A stretch of 5,243 nucleotides of DNA from Syntrophaceae bacterium UBA4059 (lineage in GTDB: Bacteria > Desulfobacterota > Syntrophia > Syntrophales > Smithellaceae). Made by a program: the position numbers and the translations under genes. The notes beneath the pieces were generated by a model that saw only the letters and a program-made list of their open reading frames with translations, had not been told where the DNA came from and did no database searches. The stretch covers positions 4,392-9,634 of the forward strand of contig DFZJ01000171.1 in NCBI GenBank assembly GCA_002382045.1. Direction: 5' to 3'. This document shows positions 1 through 5,243 of the stretch, piece by piece. Position 1 is the first letter of the stretch. Each line of letters starts with the position of its first letter.

Positions 1-1025
1 GAAAAACGCACCGCCAGAAATAATTGGTAGATTTTGTCGATGGTCTTCACCGCATTTTCGATCAGATAAATGCGCTCCAGGAGGCTTGCGGAAGGATCTT
101 CCTGGGTTTCCTGCCCATCGACAACCGGCATTTTCAAGGACTGGAAATAAAAAGTATCGGCTTTAAAATTAAATTCCCATTCATTCTGGTCGTGGCGGAG
201 TTTCATACCGGTCTCTTTTACTTTTTTGCCCTGACGAATGGCTTCCTTGCCTTCTTTGAGCTCGGCATGCAGACCCGAACAAACAACGCCCTGAGAGTAT
301 TCTCCCTCTCCGGCTTCCAGCGCGATCCGTTTGAGGAAATGCAATTCCACTTCTTCCGTTTTGGACAGTGCAAGGGCGCCGTTTCTTTCTTCGGACTTGA
401 ACCAAAGCCAGGTGAGAAACTCGCGTCCGATGAGTGAAACATCCTCTGCGGCGACATCCCCTTTCGTTTTGCCGGCCTGAGCCAGCGGATGGTCCTGAGG
501 GAGAATTCGTTTCAGACCCAGTGAGAAAGTTTTTTTGAACAAATCAACAAAATCGTCCGCGACCTTGTCGGACAGACACGAAAAATATACTTTATTTTGT
601 CCCACCGCCCACAGGACGTCATAGAAGGAAGGCACGGGATCGCTTTTCGTCAAAAGCTCCAGTTTGACCTTTTCTTTGATGCCTTCATTCATGGATTTGC
701 CGATGCGGGTTTGATTGTGTTCGGCCAAAAATCGCTTCTGCTCTTCCATTAAACGGACTTTCATCAATTTGGGGGAAATCAGTTTGCGATCGATCCGCAG
801 GGAAAAAATCAAATAATTGCCCAGCGCGTAATTCGCGTGTTCAAAGTCGGCGTCGAGGATATCCGTGACGGATACCCAGCCCATCCGTTTTTCTTCCGTG
901 GAATTGCGGGCCTCCCGAAACGAGTTGGCCTTGATCCGATTGCTGATAAAAGTTGTAAACGCCGGCGGCAGTTGGCCTTCCACCGCAAACTGTATAAAAG
1001 AGAAATTGCCCTTGATTAAACCCAT
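1..1025 (-). CDS. rdgC: RdgC-family recombination-associated protein, divergent deltaproteobacterial type (3' end off the window)
   Basis: The reading frame is open from an ATG at 1025 to the left edge, giving 341 residues without a stop; the C-terminus is missing. Characterised RdgC proteins (about 300 residues in E. coli) form a ring-shaped dimer that binds DNA and restrains RecA. Family-like features seen here are MGW at 48-50, the strand-rich block YLIFSLRIDRKLISPKLMK at 71-89, a charged helix at about 90-125 (EEQKRF, then a KEKVKLELL segment), a segment at 134-150 resembling the 'W-x-x-N/G-x-V/L-x-F' strand, and REFLTWLWF at 201-209, which I remember as typical of the Geobacter-like branch. 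The start at 1025 is preferred over an in-frame ATG at 1031 because GAGG lies 8 nt upstream of 1025 but only 2 nt from 1031. The gene is divergent from nadK. The assignment rests on recalled family patterns, and a role like that of E. coli RdgC is inference. It is already longer than E. coli RdgC. Confidence 0.72.
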   Translation of the reverse strand, partial: MGLIKGNFSFIQFAVEGQLPPAFTTFISNRIKANSFREARNSTEEKRMGWVSVTDILDADFEHANYALGNYLIFSLRIDRKLISPKLMKVRLMEEQKRFLAEHNQTRIGKSMNEGIKEKVKLELLTKSDPVPSFYDVLWAVGQNKVYFSCLSDKVADDFVDLFKKTFSLGLKRILPQDHPLAQAGKTKGDVAAEDVSLIGREFLTWLWFKSEERNGALALSKTEEVELHFLKRIALEAGEGEYSQGVVCSGLHAELKEGKEAIRQGKKVKETGMKLRHDQNEWEFNFKADTFYFQSLKMPVVDGQETQEDPSASLLERIYLIENAVKTIDKIYQLFLAVRF

Positions 1026-1033
1026 CTTCATCA

Positions 1034-1037
1034 CCTC
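1034..1037 (-). promoter_or_regulatory. Ribosome binding site deciding the rdgC-like start
   Basis: On the minus strand GAGG is followed by 8 nt and the ATG at 1025. The alternative ATG at 1031 would leave only 2 nt, so the product most likely begins MGLIKGNF rather than MKMGLIKG. Confidence 0.65.
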
Positions 1038-1048
1038 ACTTTGCGCGC

Positions 1049-1078
1049 ACCGTATCTTATCGCAAGCGGTCCTGTCAA
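1049..1078 (-). promoter_or_regulatory. Probable sigma70-type promoter of the rdgC-like gene
   Basis: Read on the minus strand, a perfect -35 hexamer TTGACA (1078-1073) is followed by an 18-nt spacer and TACGGT (1054-1049), which keeps the most important T1, A2 and T6 of a -10 box. Transcription would begin near 1042, leaving a leader of only about 17 nt with the GAGG ribosome site just inside it. A nearby TAAGAT is a better -10 by sequence but lies only 13 nt from the -35. The -35 match is strong; the exact -10 is less certain. Confidence 0.55.
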
Positions 1079-1199
1079 GCGTTTATGTTCTTAAAATGCC
1101 TTTATAAATCATAGAGTTTTCATCGATGCCCGGAAAATATTTATCCATAGACAGCATCTTTTTTTTATGTTACGAAACCTCATCTTTCTGGAGATAATC
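1079..1199 (+). promoter_or_regulatory. AT-rich nadK leader and probable operon promoter region
   Basis: This stretch between the divergent genes must hold the promoter of the nadK-recN-argA-mltA genes if none lies further upstream. The AT-rich part contains -10-like hexamers TAAAAT (1092-1097) and TATAAA (1103-1108), but neither has a good -35 at 16-18 nt. A weaker pair is TTTTCA (1117-1122) and TATTTA (1139-1144) with a 16-nt spacer. A run of eight T lies at 1159-1166. The promoter cannot be placed exactly from sequence alone. Confidence 0.35.
1190..1193 (+). promoter_or_regulatory. Ribosome binding site deciding the nadK start
   Basis: GGAG stands 6 nt before the ATG at 1200 and 9 nt before a second ATG at 1203. 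An upstream in-frame ATG at 1167 follows a T-run and has no such site, so the first 11 codons of the longest frame are probably untranslated leader. Confidence 0.7.
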
Positions 1200-2096
1200 A
1201 TGATGAAAATTAAGAAGGTCGGCATTATTGCCAACATTGAAAAAGAAAATATCGCCGGTTTTGCCGGCGCCTTGAAAAAATGGCTGGAAGACCGGAAAAT
1301 TAAAGTTTCGCTGGAGGCCAACATTGCCGCCGCCATCGGTAAAAGCGGGGGTTTTAAAATCGAAGACCTGGCCTCCTGTGTGGATTTAATCGCCGTGCTG
1401 GGCGGCGACGGCACCATGCTGCGCACGGCCCGCTACGTCGCAAAACAAAATGTGCCCATTGTCGGCATCAACATGGGAACGTTCGGCTATCTGACGGAAG
1501 TCAACTTAAACGAAACTTACGCGGCGCTGGAATTGATTCTCCAAGGCGATTTTCTGACCGAAAAAAGGATGATGCTGGACGTCAAAATCCGACGAAGCAA
1601 TAAAATCATCGGTTCGGGCATAGTGCTCAACGACGTGGTGATCAACCGCGGCAATCTCTCCCGCATTGTCGAGCTGGAGACGTCCATCAATAACCAGTAT
1701 CTGACGACGTATAAATCCGACGGCCTGATTGTTTCCACGCCCACCGGATCGACGGCTTATTCGCTTTCCGCCGGCGGCCCGATTGTTTTTCCCGGCAAGG
1801 AATTGATCATTATTAACCCCATCTGTCCGCATACCCTGACGAACCGGCCGATTATCTTTCCCGAAAATTCCGATTTGCAAATTACGATGTGGTCCAAAGA
1901 AAGCGGTGCGACCGTGACGCTGGACGGGCAGGAGTCTTACCGGATCAGTTCCGGCGATGTGATGACGATACGGAAATCAAGATATTACACAAGACTGGTT
2001 CTTTCACCGCACCGGAGCTATGGAGAAATATTGCGCTCCAAACTGGGTTGGGGCAGTCTGCCGACAGGGTCTGGAAAAAGAAAAAATGCTTCATGA
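1200..2096 (+). CDS. nadK: NAD kinase (ATP/polyphosphate-dependent NAD phosphorylation)
   Basis: Cytoplasmic enzyme that phosphorylates NAD+ at the 2'-hydroxyl of its adenosine ribose to give NADP+, the sole de novo source of NADP(H). The 298-residue product has the usual family length. Visible motifs in order are GGDGT at 68-72 (catalytic Asp70 by family analogy), NMGTFGYLTE at 91-100, LNDVVINRG at 143-151, STPTGSTAYSLSAGGPI at 179-195 (nucleotide-binding signature), CPHTLTNRPI at 209-218 and LDGQ at 241-244. The family body normally closes with an 'LRSKLxWG'-like segment, seen here at 278-285; the last 13 residues (SLPTGSGKRKNAS) are a tail whose DNA also carries the recN start. An adjacent ATG at 1203 could equally be used. 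The gene is first of a four-gene overlapping run, divergent from the rdgC-like gene, and overlaps recN by 11 nt. All key residues are present; identification is firm. Confidence 0.97.
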   Translation: MMKIKKVGIIANIEKENIAGFAGALKKWLEDRKIKVSLEANIAAAIGKSGGFKIEDLASCVDLIAVLGGDGTMLRTARYVAKQNVPIVGINMGTFGYLTEVNLNETYAALELILQGDFLTEKRMMLDVKIRRSNKIIGSGIVLNDVVINRGNLSRIVELETSINNQYLTTYKSDGLIVSTPTGSTAYSLSAGGPIVFPGKELIIINPICPHTLTNRPIIFPENSDLQITMWSKESGATVTLDGQESYRISSGDVMTIRKSRYYTRLVLSPHRSYGEILRSKLGWGSLPTGSGKRKNAS

Positions 2097-3822
2097 ACTG
2101 AGCATTGCCAACTTTGCCATCATTGACGAACTTCATGTTTCGTTTGATGAAGGTTTGAACATTATTTCGGGGGAAACCGGCGCCGGAAAATCCATTTTGA
2201 TCGGCGCGGTCAGCCTGCTTTTGGGGGATCGGGCAACGGCGGACATGATTCGCACGCAGACGGACACCGCGACCGTGGAGGCGCTCTTTAACATTAAAAA
2301 CAATCCGGCGCTACAGGAAAAACTGGCCGCGATGGGATTTGGGGCAGGGGAGGAACTGGTCATCCGGCGGGTGATTTCGCGCAGCGGTAAAAACAGGGCG
2401 CAAATCAACGGGCAGATGGCAACCCTTGCGAACCTGGCCGCGATCAGTGAATCGCTGATCAACATCTGCGGACAGCATGAACATCAGGTGATCCTCTCCG
2501 CTGAAAATCACATTGATATTCTCGATGAATTCGGCGGGTGCCTGTCGGCGCGCAGGGCGTTTGAAGCCGTTTATTGGCGGTATCGCGAGCTTTGCGACCG
2601 GATGGAAAAACTGGAAAATCTGCGGCGTGATCGCGCGGAAAAAATCGATCTGATCCAGTTTCAGCTCCAGGAAATAAACGACCTGAATCCCCTCGCGAAT
2701 GAAGACGTTCTGCTTTCCGATGAAAAGAAAGTGCTGGCCAACGTGCAGAAGCTTGCGGACTGGGGCAACCGGGCATACGGGCTGCTTTACGCCGATAACG
2801 GCTGCATCAATGATCAGCTCAAGGAAGTCCTGACGCAGATCAAAGAAATCCGGAAGATTGATCCGGGATTGAATCTTCAGCCTGCCGATGTGGAAGGCAG
2901 CTACGTTGTTTTGCAGGAAGCGGCGCTGGCGTTGCGCGATTATACGAAGAAGCTGGTTTCCGACCCGGAACGGCAGGCCTCGATTGATGAGCGTCTGGAT
3001 GCCATAAACCGGCTCAAACGCAAGCACGGCGGAACAATGGACACACTGCTGGCCCGCAAACGGGAGATGGAGGAAGAGCTTAAGGGTGTCTCCGGTGTGG
3101 CGGAGGAGCTGGAAAATCTCACGAAAGAAAAAGAGATTGTTGCGGCCGGTCTGCGGGAAAAAGCGCTGGCGCTCTCAACGCTCAGATGGCGGGCGGCCGG
3201 TTTGCTGAAAAAAGCGGTCGATGCGGAAATACACGGCTTGAATATGCCGCACGCCTGCTTCTTTGTGGAGTTCCTGAAACGCTGTTCGGATGCCGAGAAT
3301 ACTTACGGCCCGAAAGGCGGCGATGAAATAGAATTCTATCTGGCCGCCAACGCCGGAGAAACGCCGAAGCCCTTGAACAAAATTGCTTCCGGCGGCGAGC
3401 TGTCGCGCATGGTGCTGGCGCTCAAAAATGTTTTATCCCGGACCGGATCGGTGGACACGGTTGTCTTTGATGAAGTGGATTCGGGCATCGGCGGCGCCAC
3501 GGCGGAAATTGTCGGACGCAAATTAAAAGAAGTATCGGCCCATCATCAGGTGATTTGCATCACGCATCTGCCGCAGATTGCCAGCTTCGGAGGTCCGCAT
3601 TTGCGGGTCAGCAAACAGGTGACTGACGGCCGCACCGCCACGGTCGTGGACAAGATCGATGATGAACAGAAAATAGAAGAGATCAGCCGGATGCTGGGCG
3701 GCGTGAATGTGACCGAAACCGCGAGAGATCACGCCCGCGCGATGCTTGCCGCAGCAAGGGCGGTGCGTGTTGCGGTTGATGCAGAAAGGAGCGGACATGC
3801 TGAGAAAAGCGCGCATCGGTGA
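2086..3822 (+). CDS. recN: DNA repair protein RecN (SMC-like ATPase)
   Basis: SMC-like cytoplasmic ATPase that acts with RecA in repair of DNA double-strand breaks. From ATG 2086 the product is 578 residues, near the usual 550-580. The N-terminal half-ATPase starts at once (LHELSIANFAIIDEL) and has Walker A GETGAGKS at 29-36 and the RecN-type GQHEHQ segment at 129-134. Charged, probably coiled-coil stretches lie at about 155-225 and 320-385. The C-terminal half carries the ABC signature ASGGELSRM at 434-442, Walker B TVVFDEVDSGIGG at 458-470 and the switch-like ITHLPQIA at 492-499. The start is set by family alignment: in-frame codons back to 2020 only encode an out-of-frame reading of nadK. 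The ribosome site is weak (GGAAAAAGA, 2073-2081), and the 11-nt overlap with nadK suggests translational coupling. A hydrophilic, Ala-rich tail from about 557 overlaps the next gene. Residue 128 is Cys where His is common (IHGQHEHQ). Confidence 0.97.
   Translation: MLHELSIANFAIIDELHVSFDEGLNIISGETGAGKSILIGAVSLLLGDRATADMIRTQTDTATVEALFNIKNNPALQEKLAAMGFGAGEELVIRRVISRSGKNRAQINGQMATLANLAAISESLINICGQHEHQVILSAENHIDILDEFGGCLSARRAFEAVYWRYRELCDRMEKLENLRRDRAEKIDLIQFQLQEINDLNPLANEDVLLSDEKKVLANVQKLADWGNRAYGLLYADNGCINDQLKEVLTQIKEIRKIDPGLNLQPADVEGSYVVLQEAALALRDYTKKLVSDPERQASIDERLDAINRLKRKHGGTMDTLLARKREMEEELKGVSGVAEELENLTKEKEIVAAGLREKALALSTLRWRAAGLLKKAVDAEIHGLNMPHACFFVEFLKRCSDAENTYGPKGGDEIEFYLAANAGETPKPLNKIASGGELSRMVLALKNVLSRTGSVDTVVFDEVDSGIGGATAEIVGRKLKEVSAHHQVICITHLPQIASFGGPHLRVSKQVTDGRTATVVDKIDDEQKIEEISRMLGGVNVTETARDHARAMLAAARAVRVAVDAERSGHAEKSAHR
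3787..3791 (+). promoter_or_regulatory. Ribosome binding site of the argA-type gene, inside recN
   Basis: AGGAG lies 5 nt before the ATG at 3797 and within the final codons of recN. It is the strongest Shine-Dalgarno match on the plus strand of this window, and it selects 3797 over the in-frame ATG at 3746, which lies deep inside recN. Confidence 0.75.
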
Positions 3823-4255
3823 CGTCAAAACCATTCACCGTTTGATTAATCAATCGGCGGGGAAAGGTGAAATGCTGCCCCGGTCTTTAATGGATATCTA
3901 TAATTCCGTCCGGGACTTTATTGTTTATTACGATGAGGACCAGCAGAATATCGTCGGCATCTGCGCGATGAATATCATCTGGGAGAATCTGGCGGAAATC
4001 CGCTCTCTTTACGTGGATGACGCCTTCCGGAAAAAAGGGATCGGCAGAAAGCTGGTTGAATTTTGTATTTCCGAGGCCATTACCCTGGAGCTGTTCCGGA
4101 TATTTTCTTTAACCTACAAAAAAGAATTCTTCGCCAAACTTAATTTCAAGGAAGTGGACCGTTCCACGCTGCCGGAAAAAATCTGGTCGGATTGTTTCCG
4201 ATGTTCTAAATATCCTGATTACTGTGACGAAGTCGCGATGATTATCGAACTATGA
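3797..4255 (+). CDS. argA: Short GNAT-type N-acetylglutamate synthase (amino-acid N-acetyltransferase)
   Basis: Predicted to transfer the acetyl group of acetyl-CoA to the amino group of glutamate, the first step of arginine synthesis in the cytoplasm. The product is 152 residues, a single GNAT domain lacking the amino-acid-kinase domain of E. coli ArgA, so it matches the short stand-alone class known from actinobacteria and, as I recall, Geobacter-like species. Visible marks are the N-terminal RKARIGDVKTIHRLI (3-17), LPRSLMDIYNSVRDF (27-41), the core strand LAEIRSLYV (65-73), the acetyl-CoA loop RKKGIGRKL (78-86), IFSLTYKKEFFAKLNF (102-117) and a family-like tail from LPEKIWSDC (125-133) to CDEVAM (143-148). 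Cys133, Cys136 and Cys143 are clustered. It overlaps recN by 26 nt and mltA by 4 nt. The GNAT fold is certain; glutamate as substrate is inferred from resemblance, and another amino acid or amine is possible. Confidence 0.8.
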   Translation: MLRKARIGDVKTIHRLINQSAGKGEMLPRSLMDIYNSVRDFIVYYDEDQQNIVGICAMNIIWENLAEIRSLYVDDAFRKKGIGRKLVEFCISEAITLELFRIFSLTYKKEFFAKLNFKEVDRSTLPEKIWSDCFRCSKYPDYCDEVAMIIEL

Positions 4256-5243
4256 AAAATTGGTTAAAAATTTTCCTTCTGACACTCTTCATCATGATTG
4301 CTTTAGCCGGTTGTGCGCGAAAAGCCGCGGTTTCGCCGGTCACGACGCCCCAGAGCGCGCTTGCGGAAGTGTCTGCGGAGCCATTGAGCTTTGATGATGA
4401 TTTGGACACCGCCTCACTGCTTTTGGCCATCGATCGCAGCTTGAACTATTACGACGGCGCCGGACGAAATCAGATATTCCGGGTTGCGGACCGGCTGGTC
4501 AGCGCCACACAGATGAAAGAAACGCTGATGGCTTTCCGCGAAATTCTTCAATCCAACGAGGATACGGAGCAAAAAAAGAAACGGATTGCCGGTACGTTTC
4601 TGGTGCTGCGCGCGGCGGGCGCGAATGGCGACGGCACGGTTCTGTTCACCGGCTATTATGAACCGCTGCTGGAAGGCTCTCTTGTCCGGACGGACAAATA
4701 TAAATATCCCCTCTACCGGCCGCCGCCGGACATCGTGATGGAAAAAGTATCCAAAAACGAGACCAGGATCGGCCGGAAGGAAAACGGCCGGACCGTTCCG
4801 TATTACACACGTCGTGAAATTGATGTTGAGGGGGTGCTGAAGAATAAAGGCCTTGAACTCATCTGGGTGTCCGATCCCGTTGAATTGAATTCTCTGCACA
4901 CCCAGGGATCGGGAAAAATCAGGCTGGAAGACGGAAAAATGTTAACGGTCAGCTACGCCCAGAATAACGGCCGGCCGTTTCGCTCCGTGACGCAAAACAT
5001 GCTGGACCAAAGCAAGATCGATAAAAGCGATACCTCTTACCGGGGTTTTAAAACCTGGCTGAAGGGCAAAAGCGAAAAGGAAATCTTTGAAATTCTTGCT
5101 TACAATGAACGCTACATTTTCTTCCGCTTTGTGGACCGCGAACCGGTCGGCGCCCTGGGGCAGCCGGTGACGCCGGGTCGGTCGATTGCCACCGATCCGG
5201 CATACTTTCCGCAGGGTGCGCTGACGTTTATCCGGCTGCGCAA
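4252..5243 (+). CDS. mltA: Membrane-bound lytic murein transglycosylase A, lipoprotein (3' end off the window)
   Basis: Outer-membrane enzyme that cleaves the MurNAc-GlcNAc bond of peptidoglycan to leave 1,6-anhydroMurNAc ends. The 330 visible residues begin with a lipoprotein signal: Lys2 and Lys6, a hydrophobic stretch 7-17 and lipobox LAGC with Cys21 as the predicted lipidation site; Ala follows, compatible with outer-membrane sorting. A variable linker (about 22-110) leads into the MltA domain: FTGYYEPLLEGS (132-143), LIWVSDPVELNSLHTQGSGK (203-222), NNGRPFRSV (238-246), YNERYIFFRF (284-293) and GALGQPVTPGRSIATDP (300-316). The C-terminal 3D domain, which carries the catalytic Asp in E. 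coli MltA, is barely begun at the edge, so catalytic competence cannot be judged. ATGA overlap with the preceding gene and no clear ribosome site of its own suggest translation by reinitiation. Confidence 0.93.
   Translation, partial: MKNWLKIFLLTLFIMIALAGCARKAAVSPVTTPQSALAEVSAEPLSFDDDLDTASLLLAIDRSLNYYDGAGRNQIFRVADRLVSATQMKETLMAFREILQSNEDTEQKKKRIAGTFLVLRAAGANGDGTVLFTGYYEPLLEGSLVRTDKYKYPLYRPPPDIVMEKVSKNETRIGRKENGRTVPYYTRREIDVEGVLKNKGLELIWVSDPVELNSLHTQGSGKIRLEDGKMLTVSYAQNNGRPFRSVTQNMLDQSKIDKSDTSYRGFKTWLKGKSEKEIFEILAYNERYIFFRFVDREPVGALGQPVTPGRSIATDPAYFPQGALTFIRLR

Noticed and set aside
24..437. 137-codon plus-strand open frame with a hydrophobic-looking product
   Set aside because: It lies entirely antisense to the rdgC-like coding frame, which has continuous family-like sequence here; no ribosome site and no recognisable domain.
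837..1107. Two overlapping plus-strand open frames (60 and 80 codons) opposite the start of the rdgC-like gene
   Set aside because: Antisense shadows of the rdgC-like N-terminus that run into its promoter; products show no family features.
1506..1880. Minus-strand frames of 124 and 75 codons within nadK
   Set aside because: Shadows of nadK; no independent signals.
2020..2085. Upstream in-frame extension of recN (22 extra residues)
   Set aside because: RecN family proteins begin at the LHELSIANFAIID segment; the extra residues are nadK sequence read in another frame.
2311..3027. 238-codon minus-strand open frame inside recN
   Set aside because: Long antisense frames are common opposite codon-biased genes; it has no ribosome site or domain, and recN is unambiguous on the other strand.
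4414..4899. 161-codon minus-strand open frame opposite mltA
   Set aside because: The plus-strand MltA motifs cover the same bases; the antisense product is not recognisable.

Overview
The window looks like ordinary chromosomal DNA from a Gram-negative bacterium, most likely a deltaproteobacterium (Desulfobacterota), possibly a Syntrophus/Smithella or Geobacter relative. The reasons are an RdgC-like protein of the divergent type I associate with Geobacter-like genomes, a short single-domain N-acetylglutamate synthase ending in a cysteine-rich tail, and an MltA lipoprotein, which implies an outer membrane. This placement comes from remembered family features, not from a database search. I see no mobile element, CRISPR array, tRNA, rRNA or clear intrinsic terminator.

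Layout: on the minus strand, positions 1-1025 hold an RdgC-family gene that runs off the left edge with its 3' end missing. A divergent intergenic region (1026-1199) carries a good sigma70-type promoter and ribosome binding site for that gene, plus an AT-rich leader for the rightward genes. On the plus strand four genes are packed head to tail with overlaps: nadK (1200-2096), recN (2086-3822), an argA-type GNAT acetyltransferase (3797-4255) and mltA (4252 to the right edge, 3' end missing). The overlaps are 11, 26 and 4 nt, so the four are very probably one transcript with translational coupling.

Functions: NadK makes NADP, RecN is the SMC-like ATPase of double-strand-break repair, the GNAT probably performs the first committed step of arginine synthesis, and MltA is an outer-membrane lytic transglycosylase. 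They do not form one pathway; the cluster reads as a housekeeping operon. The nadK-recN neighbourhood is conserved in many bacteria. The divergent rdgC-like gene puts a second recombination-related protein next to recN.

I found no convincing new system. The points most worth a second look are the unstudied RdgC-like branch, the overlap-generated tails of NadK and RecN, the three-cysteine tail of the acetyltransferase, and a 23-codon leader ORF ending 2 nt before nadK.
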